From CAMLFJ01 sp040902305 (GTDB lineage: Bacteria; Methylomirabilota; Methylomirabilia; Rokubacteriales; CSP1-6): a stretch of DNA of 64,000 bases. The position numbers were made by a program, and so were the translations under genes. The stretch covers positions 1-64,000 of the forward strand of contig JBBDXN010000144.1 in the NCBI GenBank assembly GCA_040902305.1. Direction: 5' to 3'. The notes under the pieces are model-generated. The model did not search any database, was not told the origin of the DNA, and was given only the letters and a program-made list of their open reading frames with translations. Each line of letters begins with the position of its first letter. Positions within the stretch are counted from its first letter, which is position 1. This document shows positions 28,063 through 37,392 of the stretch, in pieces.

Positions 28063-28675
28063 CGCCGAGCGCGATCAGCACCGCGCCGCTCGCTCCTTCG
28101 AGCCGCGCCCGCCAGAGCCGGCTCTCCACCAGAGGCCGGATGCGCACGAGCGAGCAGGACAGGAGCGACAGCCAGACGATGCCGATGCCGACGTGCAGCG
28201 CGCCCAGGAGCAGCGATCGCGCGAGGATCGGATCCTCCGGCCGGACGAACTGAGGCAGGAAGGCGAGATAGAAGAGTCCCACCTTCGGGTTCAGCGCGTT
28301 GGTGAGGAGCCCCTCCAGGAAGGATCGCAGGTGCCGCGTCCCCGACCGGCCCGCGTCCGCGGCCGCGGCGGCCGGCGCCCCCGCGTCGGCCCGCCACCAG
28401 CCGCGGATCGACTGGATCCCGAGGACGATCAGGTAGACCGCGCCGCCCCACTTGAGCGCGCGGAAGGCATCCGCCGAGCGGACCAGGATGAGCGAGACGC
28501 CGATCGCGGAGAGCGCGGCGTGGACGAAGCAGCCGGCGGCGATACCCGCGGTGGTCGCGAACCCGGCGGCGCGGCCCCGCCCGAGGACGTTGCGCACCAC
28601 GAGCAGGGTGTCGGCGCCCGGGGTCACCGCCAGCAGGGTGGCCACCACCAGAAAGGTCCAGAGCTGCGGGTCCAT
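28037..28675 (-). CDS. LysE/RhtB-family exporter
   Basis: 212 residues, six predicted TM helices. The family opening is MDPQLWTFLVVATLLAVTPG followed by ADTLLVVRNVLGRGR, and FYLAFLPQFV lies in the middle. Members export amino acids or other small metabolites. I chose the second ATG (28675) because a TACAAT -10 at 28688-28683 puts +1 next to it; an ATG three codons upstream is possible. It converges on mrfB with a 26-bp overlap. Confidence 0.88.
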   Translation of the reverse strand: MDPQLWTFLVVATLLAVTPGADTLLVVRNVLGRGRAAGFATTAGIAAGCFVHAALSAIGVSLILVRSADAFRALKWGGAVYLIVLGIQSIRGWWRADAGAPAAAAADAGRSGTRHLRSFLEGLLTNALNPKVGLFYLAFLPQFVRPEDPILARSLLLGALHVGIGIVWLSLLSCSLVRIRPLVESRLWRARLEGASGAVLIALGVRLAADRR

Positions 28676-28682
28676 GCGCTCC

Positions 28683-28688
28683 ATTGTA
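28683..28688 (-). promoter_or_regulatory. -10 element of the LysE-family gene, leaderless-type
   Basis: Minus-strand TACAAT ends 7 bp before the ATG at 28675. The -35 region (TAAACC) is weak. Confidence 0.45.
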
Positions 28689-28714
28689 GCCGCGCCTGCC
28701 CTCTCGGTTTAGGT

Positions 28715-28749
28715 TTGACACATTCATATAATTAGGGTAGCCTCACCCT
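28715..28749 (+). promoter_or_regulatory. Promoter region with DtxR/IdeR-type iron box upstream of the ferric ABC operon
   Basis: TTGACA at 28715-28720 and TATAAT at 28727-28732 are present, though not at consensus spacing to each other. Overlapping and following them is TTAGGGTAGCCTCACCCT (28732-28749), close to the DtxR/IdeR consensus TTAGGTTAGCCTAACCTAA and containing the inverted repeat AGGGT-N6-ACCCT. It sits 40 bp before the periplasmic iron-binding protein gene, so iron-dependent repression is likely. Confidence 0.6.
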
Positions 28750-28788
28750 CCGCTTCACCATCCACGGCACGGCGAGGGAGACACGAGC

Positions 28789-29811
28789 ATGGCGACACGG
28801 CGAGCGAGGCGAGGCGGGTCCCGGATCCTGGCGGTGGCGCTGGGCGTGGCCGCCTGGGGCCTGATCGCGGCGGCCCAGGCGGACGAGGTCATGGTGTACA
28901 CGGCTCGGGCGCACTATGGGCAGGAGCCGGTGATGGAAGCCTTCACGAAGAAGACCGGCATCGCGGTCCGAAGCTTCGGCGGCGAGTCCGGCGCGCTGTT
29001 CGAGCGCCTGAAGGCCGAGGGCGACAAGACGCCGGCCGACGTGCTGATCAGCGTCGATGCGGGTAACCTCTGGAACGCGGCGCGCGCCGGGCTGCTCGGC
29101 AAGATGGATTCGCCCGAGGTCGTGGCCAACATCCCGGCCCACCTGCGCGACCCCGAGAACCGGTGGGTCGGGCTCACGGTCAGGGCCCGCACCATCATGT
29201 ACAACACCCAGAAAGTGAAGCCCGCGGAGCTCTCGACGTACGAGGCGCTCGGCGATCCCAGATGGAAGGGGCGGCTCTGCCTCCGTCCCTCCACCCACAT
29301 CTACAATCAATCGCTGATCGCGACCATGATCAAGCGGCACGGCGAGGCCAAGGCCGAGAGCATCGTGAAGGGCTGGGTCGCCAACAATCCGACCCTGATC
29401 AACGGCGACACCAAGGTGCTGGAGGCGGTGGCGGCCGGGCAGTGCGACGTCGCCCTGACCAACAGCTACTATCTCGGGCGCATCCTCGCCAAGAACGCGA
29501 CCTTCCCGGTGGCCGCCTTCTGGGCCAACCAGCAGACGACCGGGACCCACGTGAACATCTCGGGCGCCGGCGTCACCGCGCACGCCAGGAACCGGGCGGC
29601 GGCGATCAAGCTGATCGAGTTCCTGACGAGCCCCGAGGCCCAGCAGATGTTCGCCGACGCCAACTTCGAGTACCCGGCCAACCCGCAGGCGGGGGTGAAC
29701 CCGGTCATCGCCAAGTGGGGCAAGTTCAAGCAGGACGACACCAACGTCGCGGCGGCGGGCGAGTTCCAGGCCGCGGCGACGAAGCTGGCGGATCGGGCGG
29801 GCTACAAGTAG
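28789..29811 (+). CDS. Periplasmic ferric-iron-binding protein, FbpA-like
   Basis: 340 residues: a signal peptide (ILAVALGVAAWGLIAAAQA), then a type II periplasmic-binding fold of the ferric-binding family, opening EVMVYTARAHYGQEPVMEAF. The adjacent tyrosines in LTNSYYLGR correspond to the iron-ligating Tyr pair of FbpA/FutA. The permease follows 7 bp after the stop. The ATPase gene is close but on the opposite strand. Confidence 0.92.
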   Translation: MATRRARRGGSRILAVALGVAAWGLIAAAQADEVMVYTARAHYGQEPVMEAFTKKTGIAVRSFGGESGALFERLKAEGDKTPADVLISVDAGNLWNAARAGLLGKMDSPEVVANIPAHLRDPENRWVGLTVRARTIMYNTQKVKPAELSTYEALGDPRWKGRLCLRPSTHIYNQSLIATMIKRHGEAKAESIVKGWVANNPTLINGDTKVLEAVAAGQCDVALTNSYYLGRILAKNATFPVAAFWANQQTTGTHVNISGAGVTAHARNRAAAIKLIEFLTSPEAQQMFADANFEYPANPQAGVNPVIAKWGKFKQDDTNVAAAGEFQAAATKLADRAGYK

Positions 29812-29818
29812 CTCCGAC

Positions 29819-31474
29819 GTGGCGGTAGGGCCCGCGGCCCGCGTGCTCGCCCGGCGGCCGGCGGGGCCGTCCCTCTGGACCTGGCTCGCGGTGGGCATCG
29901 CGACGGTGCTCGCGGTGCCCATCGCGGCGGTCGTTTCCTCGCTGGCCATTCCCTCGGGCGACGTCTGGCTCCATCTGTGGCGCACCCAGCTCCTCGAGCT
30001 GATCGGCCAGACCCTCATGCTGCTGGTCGGGGTCGGCGCCGGGACCCTGGTCGTGGGCGGCGGGCTCGCCTGGCTCGTCGTGCACCATCGCTTCCCCGGC
30101 CGCGGGGTGCTCGAGTGGGCGCTGATCCTGCCGCTGGCGGTGCCGGCCTACGTGATCGGCTTCGCGTTCATCGGGCTCTTCGAGTACTCGGGCCCGGTGC
30201 AGGGGGCGCTGCGCGGCTGGCTCGGCGCGGGCGCGCGGCTGCCCGAGATCCGCTCCTACGGGGGCGTGGTGGGCATGATGACGCTGGTGTTCTACCCCTA
30301 CGTTTACCTGCTGGCGCGCGTCGCGTTCCGCGAGCAGGGGGCCGCCGCGGTGGAGATTGCCCGAATGTTGGGCCGCTCGCGTGCCGGCGCGTTCCTCCGG
30401 ATCACGGTGCCGCTGGCGCGACCGGCGCTGGTGGCCGGCGTGGCCCTGGCGATGATGGAGGCTCTCGCCGACTTCGGCACCGTCGCCACCTTCGGCTACC
30501 GCACGCTCACCGAGGCGATCTACCGGGTCTGGTACGGGATGTTCGACCGCATCGCGGCCACCCAGCTCGCCAGCGTGCTGCTCCTCTTCGCGGCGGGCCT
30601 GCTGCTACTCGAGCGCCACTCCCGCGGCCGGGCGCGTTTCACCCAGACCGGGCGGCGCGGGCCAGCGGTGGAGGCGGTGCGCCTCTCCCGCTGGCGGGCC
30701 GCCGCCGCGACGGGCGCCTGCGTGGGGGTGCTCGCGCTCGCCTTCCTGCTGCCGGTGGGCCAGCTCGCGTGGTGGGCGGTCGCGGCGGTCCGCGCGGGGC
30801 AGGTGGCGCCGGACTTCGCGGGGCTCCTCTGGCACACCTGCGTCCTCGCGGGCATCACCGCCGCGGTCGCCTCCCTGCTGGCGGTGCTGCTCGCCTACGC
30901 GGGCCGTTTGCACGGCACCGCCACGGTGCGCGTGGCGGCCCAGCTCGCGTCCATGGGCTACGCGCTGCCCGGCGCGGTGATCGCGGTCGGGGTGCTGCTG
31001 CCGCTCGCGTGGGCCGACCACGCGCTCGTGCCGCCGCTCGAGCGGGCGCTGGGCCGGCCGCTGGGGCTACTGCTCACCGGCTCCGCCGCCGGTCTGATCC
31101 TCGCCTACGTGGTGCGCTTCCTCGCGGTCGGACTGCAGACCGTGGACGCGAGCCTCGCCAAGATCCCGCCGAGCCTCGACGACGCGGCGCGGATGCTGGG
31201 GGCCCGGCCGGGGTCGGCGCTGCGGCGCGTGCATCTTCCGCTCGTGCGGGGCGGGCTGCTGACCGCGGTCGTGCTCGTCTTCGTGGAGACCATGAAGGAG
31301 ATGCCGGCCACCCTGCTGCTCCGTCCGATCGGGCTCAATACCCTCGCGGTGGAGATCTGGGAGCGTACCTCCGAGGCGATGTGGCAGGAGGCCGCGGTGC
31401 CCGCGCTGACCCTGGTCGGGGTGGGCCTGCTGCCGGTGGTGTTGCTGATCCGGCTGACGTCGTCGCGCCGGTAA
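29819..31474 (+). CDS. Ferric-iron ABC transporter permease, FbpB-like
   Basis: 551 residues, about 12 TM helices in two fused halves, as in FbpB/SfuB. Each half has an EAA-like ATPase-docking loop (EIARMLGRSRAGAFLRITVP and DDAARMLGARPGSALRRVHL). The GTG at 29819 is close behind fbpA. It moves Fe3+ delivered by the preceding binding protein across the inner membrane. Confidence 0.93.
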   Translation: MAVGPAARVLARRPAGPSLWTWLAVGIATVLAVPIAAVVSSLAIPSGDVWLHLWRTQLLELIGQTLMLLVGVGAGTLVVGGGLAWLVVHHRFPGRGVLEWALILPLAVPAYVIGFAFIGLFEYSGPVQGALRGWLGAGARLPEIRSYGGVVGMMTLVFYPYVYLLARVAFREQGAAAVEIARMLGRSRAGAFLRITVPLARPALVAGVALAMMEALADFGTVATFGYRTLTEAIYRVWYGMFDRIAATQLASVLLLFAAGLLLLERHSRGRARFTQTGRRGPAVEAVRLSRWRAAAATGACVGVLALAFLLPVGQLAWWAVAAVRAGQVAPDFAGLLWHTCVLAGITAAVASLLAVLLAYAGRLHGTATVRVAAQLASMGYALPGAVIAVGVLLPLAWADHALVPPLERALGRPLGLLLTGSAAGLILAYVVRFLAVGLQTVDASLAKIPPSLDDAARMLGARPGSALRRVHLPLVRGGLLTAVVLVFVETMKEMPATLLLRPIGLNTLAVEIWERTSEAMWQEAAVPALTLVGVGLLPVVLLIRLTSSRR

Positions 31475-31486
31475 CTTGAGGACCAT

Positions 31487-31520
31487 CCCTCACCCTGCCC
31501 TCTCCCCGGAGGGGCGAGGG
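31487..31520. repeat. GC-rich palindromic repeat between convergent iron-transport genes
   Basis: CCCTCACCCTGCCC, then CTCCCCGGAGGGGCGAGGG. The stem CCCTC-t-CCCC/GGGG-c-GAGGG has a 3-nt loop. It lies between the ends of fbpB and the convergent ATPase gene and may terminate both. A similar string flanks the assembly gap in mutS2. Confidence 0.65.
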
Positions 31521-31533
31521 GGATGAGGCGGGA

Positions 31534-32562
31534 CTACCTTTCAAAGGCGACGACGTGGAGCACGTGGGCCTCGGGCCGTACCCGCATGCCGGTCGGGAGC
31601 ACCGAGGCCGAGGGCTGCGAGGAGTGGACCCGATCGCCCGAGGGCAGCCGGATGCAGTACACCGTCTCCGAGCCCCGGAAGTACCGCCGGGTGATCACCC
31701 CGGTCCCGTCCGCCTGCGGCACGAAGGTGATGTCGTCGGGGCGGATCATCACGTCCACCGGGCCGCCCTGCGGGAGCTGGTCCACGTTGGCGAAGGTACC
31801 CACCTCGGTCACGATCCCCTGCGAGGTCACCACGCCGGGGAGGAAGTCGGCGGCACCCACGAACGCGGCCACGAAGCGCGTGGCCGGACGGTGATAGAGC
31901 TCCTGCGGTGGCGCGACCTGCTCGATGCGCCCGGCCTGGAGTACACCCACGCGATCGGCCAGCGTGAACGCCTCCTCCTGGTCGTGGGTGACGAACACCG
32001 CGGTGGTGCGGCTCGTCCGGAGGATGCGCTCCACCTCGTCGCGCATCTGGGTGCGGAGGTCGGCGTCCAGGTTGGAGAAAGGCTCGTCGAGGAGCATCAG
32101 GGCGGGGGCGGGGGCCAGGGCCCGCGCGAGGGCCACCCGCTGCTGCTGCCCGCCCGACAGCTCGTGCGGGTAGCGCGGACCGAAGCCGCCCAGCCCGACC
32201 AGGTCGAGGACCTCGTCGACCCGGGGCCGGCGGGCCGCGCGCGGCAGGCCGAACGCCACGTTGTCGTCGACGGTCAGGTGGGGAAACAGCGCGTACTCCT
32301 GGAAGACGATGCCGATGCCCCGCTCCTCGGGCGGCACCGCGCGGCCGGGCCCGGCCACCACCTGACCGCGCAGGGTGATGGAGCCCGCGTCGGGGGTCTC
32401 GAGGCCGGCGATGAGGCGCAGCGTGGTGGTCTTGCCGCAGCCCGAGGGGCCGAGCAGCGCGAGGATCTCGCCCTCGGCCACGCGGAGCGAGAGGCCGTCC
32501 ACCGCGGGCGGCTCCGTCGCGCTGAAATGCTTGGTGACCCGGTCGAGGATCAGAGGATCCAC
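31534..32562 (-). CDS. Ferric-iron ABC transporter ATPase, FbpC-like
   Basis: 342 residues from the GTG at 32562 (VDPLILDRVTKHFSATEPPA). Walker A GPSGCGKTT, signature LSGGQQQRVALARAL, Walker B LMLLDEPFSNLDADLR and the switch His in FVTHDQEEAF are present. A C-terminal TOBE-like regulatory domain follows (VDVMIRPDDITFVP, PSGDRVHS). It most likely powers the FbpA/FbpB pair despite facing the other way, and it follows the dehydrogenase gene by 2 bp. Confidence 0.92.
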   Translation of the reverse strand: MDPLILDRVTKHFSATEPPAVDGLSLRVAEGEILALLGPSGCGKTTTLRLIAGLETPDAGSITLRGQVVAGPGRAVPPEERGIGIVFQEYALFPHLTVDDNVAFGLPRAARRPRVDEVLDLVGLGGFGPRYPHELSGGQQQRVALARALAPAPALMLLDEPFSNLDADLRTQMRDEVERILRTSRTTAVFVTHDQEEAFTLADRVGVLQAGRIEQVAPPQELYHRPATRFVAAFVGAADFLPGVVTSQGIVTEVGTFANVDQLPQGGPVDVMIRPDDITFVPQADGTGVITRRYFRGSETVYCIRLPSGDRVHSSQPSASVLPTGMRVRPEAHVLHVVAFER

Positions 32563-32564
32563 GG

Positions 32565-33560
32565 CTAGCCGCGCGCCAAGACCTCGGGATTGACCGGGGT
32601 CGGCGGCGTCTTGCCTTCCAGCACGGCCAGGCAGTTCTCCACCGCCAGCGTCGCCATCTTGAGGCGCGTCTCGTGCGAGGCGCTGGCGATGTGGGGAGCC
32701 AGCACCACGTTGGGCAGCCCGATGAGGCCCGGGTGTACCTTCGGCTCCTCCTCGAAGACGTCGAGGCCCGCGCCCGCGATCCGGCCCTCGGCGAGGGCCT
32801 GGACGAGCGCGGCCTCGTCCACCACCGGACCCCGCGCGGCATTGATCAGGTACGCGGTCTTCTTCATGGTCCGCAGCGACTCGGCATTGATCAGGTGGCG
32901 GGTCTCGGGGCTGAGCGGGGTGTGCAGGGTCACGAAGTCGGACTCCCGCAGGAGGGTGGCGAGGTCGACGCGGGTGGCGTTGAGCTCGCGCTCGATGGCG
33001 GCGTCGGCGGCCACCGCGTCCTGGTAGAGCACGCGCATGCCGAAGCCCAGGGCGCGCCGGGCCATGGCGCGGCCGATGCGGCCGAACCCGACCACCCCGA
33101 GGGTCTTGCCGTGGATGTCGCCGCCCAGCAACAGCATGTATTCCCACTGGTCGAACCGGCCCTCGCGGGTGTAACGATCCGCCTCCACCAGCCGGCGGGC
33201 CGTCGCCATGAGCAGCGTCCAGGCGAAGTCGGCGGTGGTGTCGGTCAGCACGTCGGGGGTGTTGGTGACCACGACGCCGCGCCGGCTGCACGCGGCGACG
33301 TCGACGTTGTTGTAGCCCACCGCGACGTTGGAAACCACGCGCAGCGAGGGGCAGGCCGCGAGCAGCGCCTCATCGATGCCCTCGCTGATCACGCAGATGA
33401 GCCCGTGCTTGCCGGCCAGACGCGTCAGGAGCTCGGCGCGCGGCATGGGCGCGTCCTTGCCGTACGCATCGACCTCGGCCCGGCTGCGCGCGAGCCGGAC
33501 GGCCGGCTCCGGTAGGAGACGGGAGATCAGGATCGCGGGTTTGCCGGCGCCGGTGGTCAT
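32565..33560 (-). CDS. D-isomer-specific 2-hydroxyacid dehydrogenase (glyoxylate/hydroxypyruvate reductase-like)
   Basis: 331 residues. Catalytic and NAD-binding domains are interleaved. The dinucleotide motif is GVVGFGRIGRAMARRALGFG, the substrate Arg lies in INAARGPVVDEAAL, the Glu in GLDVFEEEP, and the catalytic His in LAPHIASASHETR. This is closest by eye to glyoxylate reductase (GyaR). Substrate is inferred. It shares a transcription unit with the iron ATPase gene. Confidence 0.9.
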   Translation of the reverse strand: MTTGAGKPAILISRLLPEPAVRLARSRAEVDAYGKDAPMPRAELLTRLAGKHGLICVISEGIDEALLAACPSLRVVSNVAVGYNNVDVAACSRRGVVVTNTPDVLTDTTADFAWTLLMATARRLVEADRYTREGRFDQWEYMLLLGGDIHGKTLGVVGFGRIGRAMARRALGFGMRVLYQDAVAADAAIERELNATRVDLATLLRESDFVTLHTPLSPETRHLINAESLRTMKKTAYLINAARGPVVDEAALVQALAEGRIAGAGLDVFEEEPKVHPGLIGLPNVVLAPHIASASHETRLKMATLAVENCLAVLEGKTPPTPVNPEVLARG

Positions 33561-33603
33561 GGGCTATCTTCCCAAGGTGTTTATTTTAAAGGTCATTTTA
33601 GAT

Positions 33604-33631
33604 TTGACTTCGCCGAGACCGCTGTTATATT
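33604..33631 (+). promoter_or_regulatory. groESL sigma-70-type promoter
   Basis: TTGACT (33604-33609), a 16-bp spacer, TATATT (33626-33631). The -10 abuts the CIRCE operator. Confidence 0.75.
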
Positions 33632-33656
33632 AGCACTCGGCGTGGTTGAGTGCTAA
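33630..33656 (+). promoter_or_regulatory. CIRCE operator (HrcA binding site)
   Basis: A perfect TTAGCACTC-N9-GAGTGCTAA. HrcA represses heat-shock operons through this element. It overlaps the groESL promoter -10 and start region. The hrcA gene is not in the window. Confidence 0.97.
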
Positions 33657-33718
33657 GCCCCGCAGAGCGGGACCAGCCCGCAAGGCCCAACATCTTACTA
33701 TCGGGAGGCGCGTTGACT

Positions 33719-34006
33719 ATGAAGATTCGTCCGTTGCATGACCGAATCCTCGTGAAGCGGGAGGAGGAGAAAGAGGTCAAGAAGGGCGGGATCATCATCC
33801 CGGACACCGCGAAGGAGAAGCCCCAGGAGGGCAAGGTCGTCGCGGTGGGGGGCGGGAAGGTGAACGAGGACGGCAAGAAGATCCCCCTGGACGTGAAGGC
33901 GGGCGACAAGATCCTCTTCGGCAAGTACTCGGGCTCCGAGGTCAAGCTGGACGACGAGGAGTACCTGATCCTGCGTGAAGAGGACGTGCTCGCCATCATC
34001 GAGTAG
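33719..34006 (+). CDS. groES: Co-chaperonin GroES
   Basis: 95 residues from the ATG at 33719 (MKIRPLHDRILVKREEEKEV). GGGAGGCG lies upstream, and the frame is open to 33650 but the upstream part lies in the leader. It has the mobile loop with KKGGIIIPDTAKEKP, the dome and the closing LREEDVLAIIE. It forms a heptameric lid on GroEL, encoded 103 bp downstream, and is HrcA/CIRCE controlled. Confidence 0.98.
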   Translation: MKIRPLHDRILVKREEEKEVKKGGIIIPDTAKEKPQEGKVVAVGGGKVNEDGKKIPLDVKAGDKILFGKYSGSEVKLDDEEYLILREEDVLAIIE

Positions 34007-34109
34007 CCGGAGCAGCCGTCGCCGGAGATCGTCGAGCGCAACGAAACGAACCCGACCGGCCCCGCGTGGGCACGGTCAATTCCATCGAGTCGCGAGGAGG
34101 AGAACCAGA

Positions 34110-35729
<1,620 letters not shown>

Positions 35730-35761
35730 ACCCGCCGTAGACCGCGACCGGGTGCGGGAGG

Positions 35762-35800
35762 CGGCCCTTGCCGGAACACGGCAAGGGCCGTTCCCTTTTG
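35762..35800 (+). terminator. Rho-independent terminator of groESL
   Basis: A perfect 12-bp stem CGGCCCTTGCCG/CGGCAAGGGCCG with loop GAACA, followed by TTCCCTTTTG. It lies 33 bp after the groEL stop. Confidence 0.92.
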
Positions 35801-35817
35801 TCCACTCTTGACCCGGG

Positions 35818-35846
35818 TTGTCTTTGGCGGCAGGCTCTGGTAACGT
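35818..35846 (+). promoter_or_regulatory. Promoter of the rpsF-ssb-rpsR-rplI-dnaB operon
   Basis: TTGTCT (35818-35823), a 17-bp spacer, TAACGT (35841-35846). This gives a leader of about 35 nt ahead of the rpsF Shine-Dalgarno. Confidence 0.55.
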
Positions 35847-35887
35847 TAGCGCTTCAAAGCGTCGAAATAGCTGAGGAGGTGAGTGTT

Positions 35888-36238
35888 CTGTACCCGTACG
35901 AGACCCTACTGATTTTCGACCCGCGGCTCCCCGAGGAGGACATGACCGCCCTCCTGTCCAAGCTGCAGGAGACCGTCAAGTCGCTCGGGGGTGAGGTGGC
36001 CAAGGCGGAGAGCTGGGGCAAGCGGCGGCTCGCCTACGAGATCCGCAAGCAGCGAGAAGGCACCTACGCGGTCATCGAGTGCAAGGCGGAACCGACCACG
36101 ATCAAGGAGTTCGAGCGCCAGCTCAAGCTCAACGAACAGGTCCTCCGGTACTTCACGACCCGCGTCCCCGCACCCAAGCGGATCCGGTCGGCGCCGAAGC
36201 CGTCGGCGCCGGCGCCGACGGTGGAGGAGGCTGTCTGA
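35888..36238 (+). CDS. rpsF: 30S ribosomal protein S6, probable CTG start
   Basis: About 116 residues, read here from codon 35888 as (M)YPYETLLIFDPRLPEED. The S6 fold is complete (KRRLAYEIRKQREGTYAVIE), with an Ala/Pro-rich tail. No ATG lies near the family start. The Shine-Dalgarno AGGAGG (35874-35879) is spaced 8 nt from an in-frame CTG. The only other in-frame option, a GTG at 35879, sits inside the Shine-Dalgarno. A CTG start is therefore favoured. It binds S18, encoded downstream, in the small subunit platform. The stop overlaps ssb (TGATG). Confidence 0.9.
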   Translation: MYPYETLLIFDPRLPEEDMTALLSKLQETVKSLGGEVAKAESWGKRRLAYEIRKQREGTYAVIECKAEPTTIKEFERQLKLNEQVLRYFTTRVPAPKRIRSAPKPSAPAPTVEEAV

Positions 36239-36648
36239 TGGCGAACCTGAACCGAGTCTTCCTGATGGGTAACCTGACCAGGACCCCGGAGCTGCGATAC
36301 ACCCCCAGCGGCACCGCGGTGGCCGATCTCCGGCTGGCCGTCAACCGCAACTACACGACGCAGGGCGGGGAGAAGCGCGAAGAGACCTGCTTCCTCACGG
36401 TGGTGGTGTGGGGCAAGCAGGCCGAGAGCTGCGGCGAGTATCTCGACAAGGGCAGCCCGATCATGGTCGAGGGCCGCCTGCAGACCCGCGATTGGGAAAC
36501 GAAGGACGGCCAGAAGCGCAGTGTCGTCGAGGTCGTCGCGGAGCGCGTGCAGTTCATGGGACGCAGCAAGTCCGCCGCCGCGTCCGCGCCCGGCGTACCC
36601 GAGCCGGTCGAGGCGGGTGGCGAAGCCGACGACGAAGTGCCGTTCTAG
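36238..36648 (+). CDS. ssb: Single-stranded DNA-binding protein
   Basis: 136 residues. The OB fold opens MANLNRVFLMGNLTRTPELRY and includes GEKREETCFLTVVVWGKQAE. An Ala/Pro/Glu linker leads to the acidic tip DDEVPF, which recruits replication and repair partners. It lies between the S6 and S18 genes as in many bacteria, with translational coupling to rpsF. It coats ssDNA at forks opened by DnaB from the same operon. Confidence 0.97.
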   Translation: MANLNRVFLMGNLTRTPELRYTPSGTAVADLRLAVNRNYTTQGGEKREETCFLTVVVWGKQAESCGEYLDKGSPIMVEGRLQTRDWETKDGQKRSVVEVVAERVQFMGRSKSAAASAPGVPEPVEAGGEADDEVPF

Positions 36649-36678
36649 GCCGTCCCGTTCCAAGAGGAGGAACACGCC

Positions 36679-36924
36679 ATTCCGCCAGGTGGGAAGCCCG
36701 TCAAGCGGCGCCGATTCGGTCGCCGCAAGGTTTGCAAGTTCTGCGTGGACAAGGTCAGCCTGATCGACCACAAGGATATCCGCCGGCTCCGGAGCTTCGT
36801 GTCGGAGCGAGGCAAGATCACCCCGCGCCGTATCTCGGGGAGCTGCGCCCGCCACCAGCGGCAGCTCACTCGCGCCGTCCGGCGCGCCCGCACGGTGGCC
36901 TTGCTGGCCCAGAGCTCGGACTGA
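36679..36924 (+). CDS. rpsR: 30S ribosomal protein S18, probable ATT start
   Basis: 81 residues read as (M)PPGGKPVKRRRFGRRKVCKF and so on to RRARTVALLAQSSD. The S18 core is unmistakable (CKFCVDKVSLIDHKD, GKITPRRISGSCARHQRQL). No ATG, GTG or TTG exists in frame between the ssb TAG and the conserved region. A strong AAGAGGAGGAA (36662-36672) is spaced correctly before an in-frame ATT at 36679. ATT initiation is known for infC but rare. CKFC and CARH could form a metal site. Confidence 0.92.
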   Translation: MPPGGKPVKRRRFGRRKVCKFCVDKVSLIDHKDIRRLRSFVSERGKITPRRISGSCARHQRQLTRAVRRARTVALLAQSSD

Positions 36925-36946
36925 GTGGGCGAGTGAGGAGCGGGTC

Positions 36947-37390
36947 ATGAAAATCATCCTGATGGACGATGTGCCGACCCTGGGGCGCCGCGGCGAGGTG
37001 CGCGACGTCTCCGACGGCTACGCGCGCAATTTCCTGCTGCCCCAGAAGCTCGCCCTCCACGCCACCCCCGCCAATCTCAAGAACATCGAGCAGATCAAGG
37101 CGCGCCAGGATGCCCAGGCCGTCAAGCTGCGGGCCGACGCGCAGGGCCAGGCCCACGCGATCGAGGCCCTGCACTTCGCCCAGCGCCGGCAGGCCTCCGA
37201 CGAAGGCAAGCTGTTCGGCTCGGTGGGTCGCGCCGACGTGGCGAGCTTCCTGTCCCAGCACGGCATCGAGATCGAGCGGCGTCGGATCGGACTCGACGAG
37301 CCCATCAAGACGCTCGGCGAGTTCACGGTGCCGGTGCGCCTGCACGCCGACATCACCGCCCGGCTCAAGGTGTCCGTCGCCCGCGAGTAG
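36947..37390 (+). CDS. rplI: 50S ribosomal protein L9
   Basis: 147 residues. The N-terminal rRNA-binding domain (MKIILMDDVPTLGRRGEVRD, then GYARNFLLPQKLA) is followed by the long connecting helix and a C-terminal domain (GKLFGSVGRADVASFL). Standard length. It starts 22 bp after rpsR, with GAGGAGCGGG upstream, and precedes dnaB by 2 bp. Confidence 0.97.
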   Translation: MKIILMDDVPTLGRRGEVRDVSDGYARNFLLPQKLALHATPANLKNIEQIKARQDAQAVKLRADAQGQAHAIEALHFAQRRQASDEGKLFGSVGRADVASFLSQHGIEIERRRIGLDEPIKTLGEFTVPVRLHADITARLKVSVARE

Positions 37391-37392
37391 CC

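Noticed and set aside
28720..28745. Fur box in the fbpA promoter
   Set aside because: The AT-rich GATAATGATAATCATTATC pattern is absent; the site fits the DtxR/IdeR consensus better.
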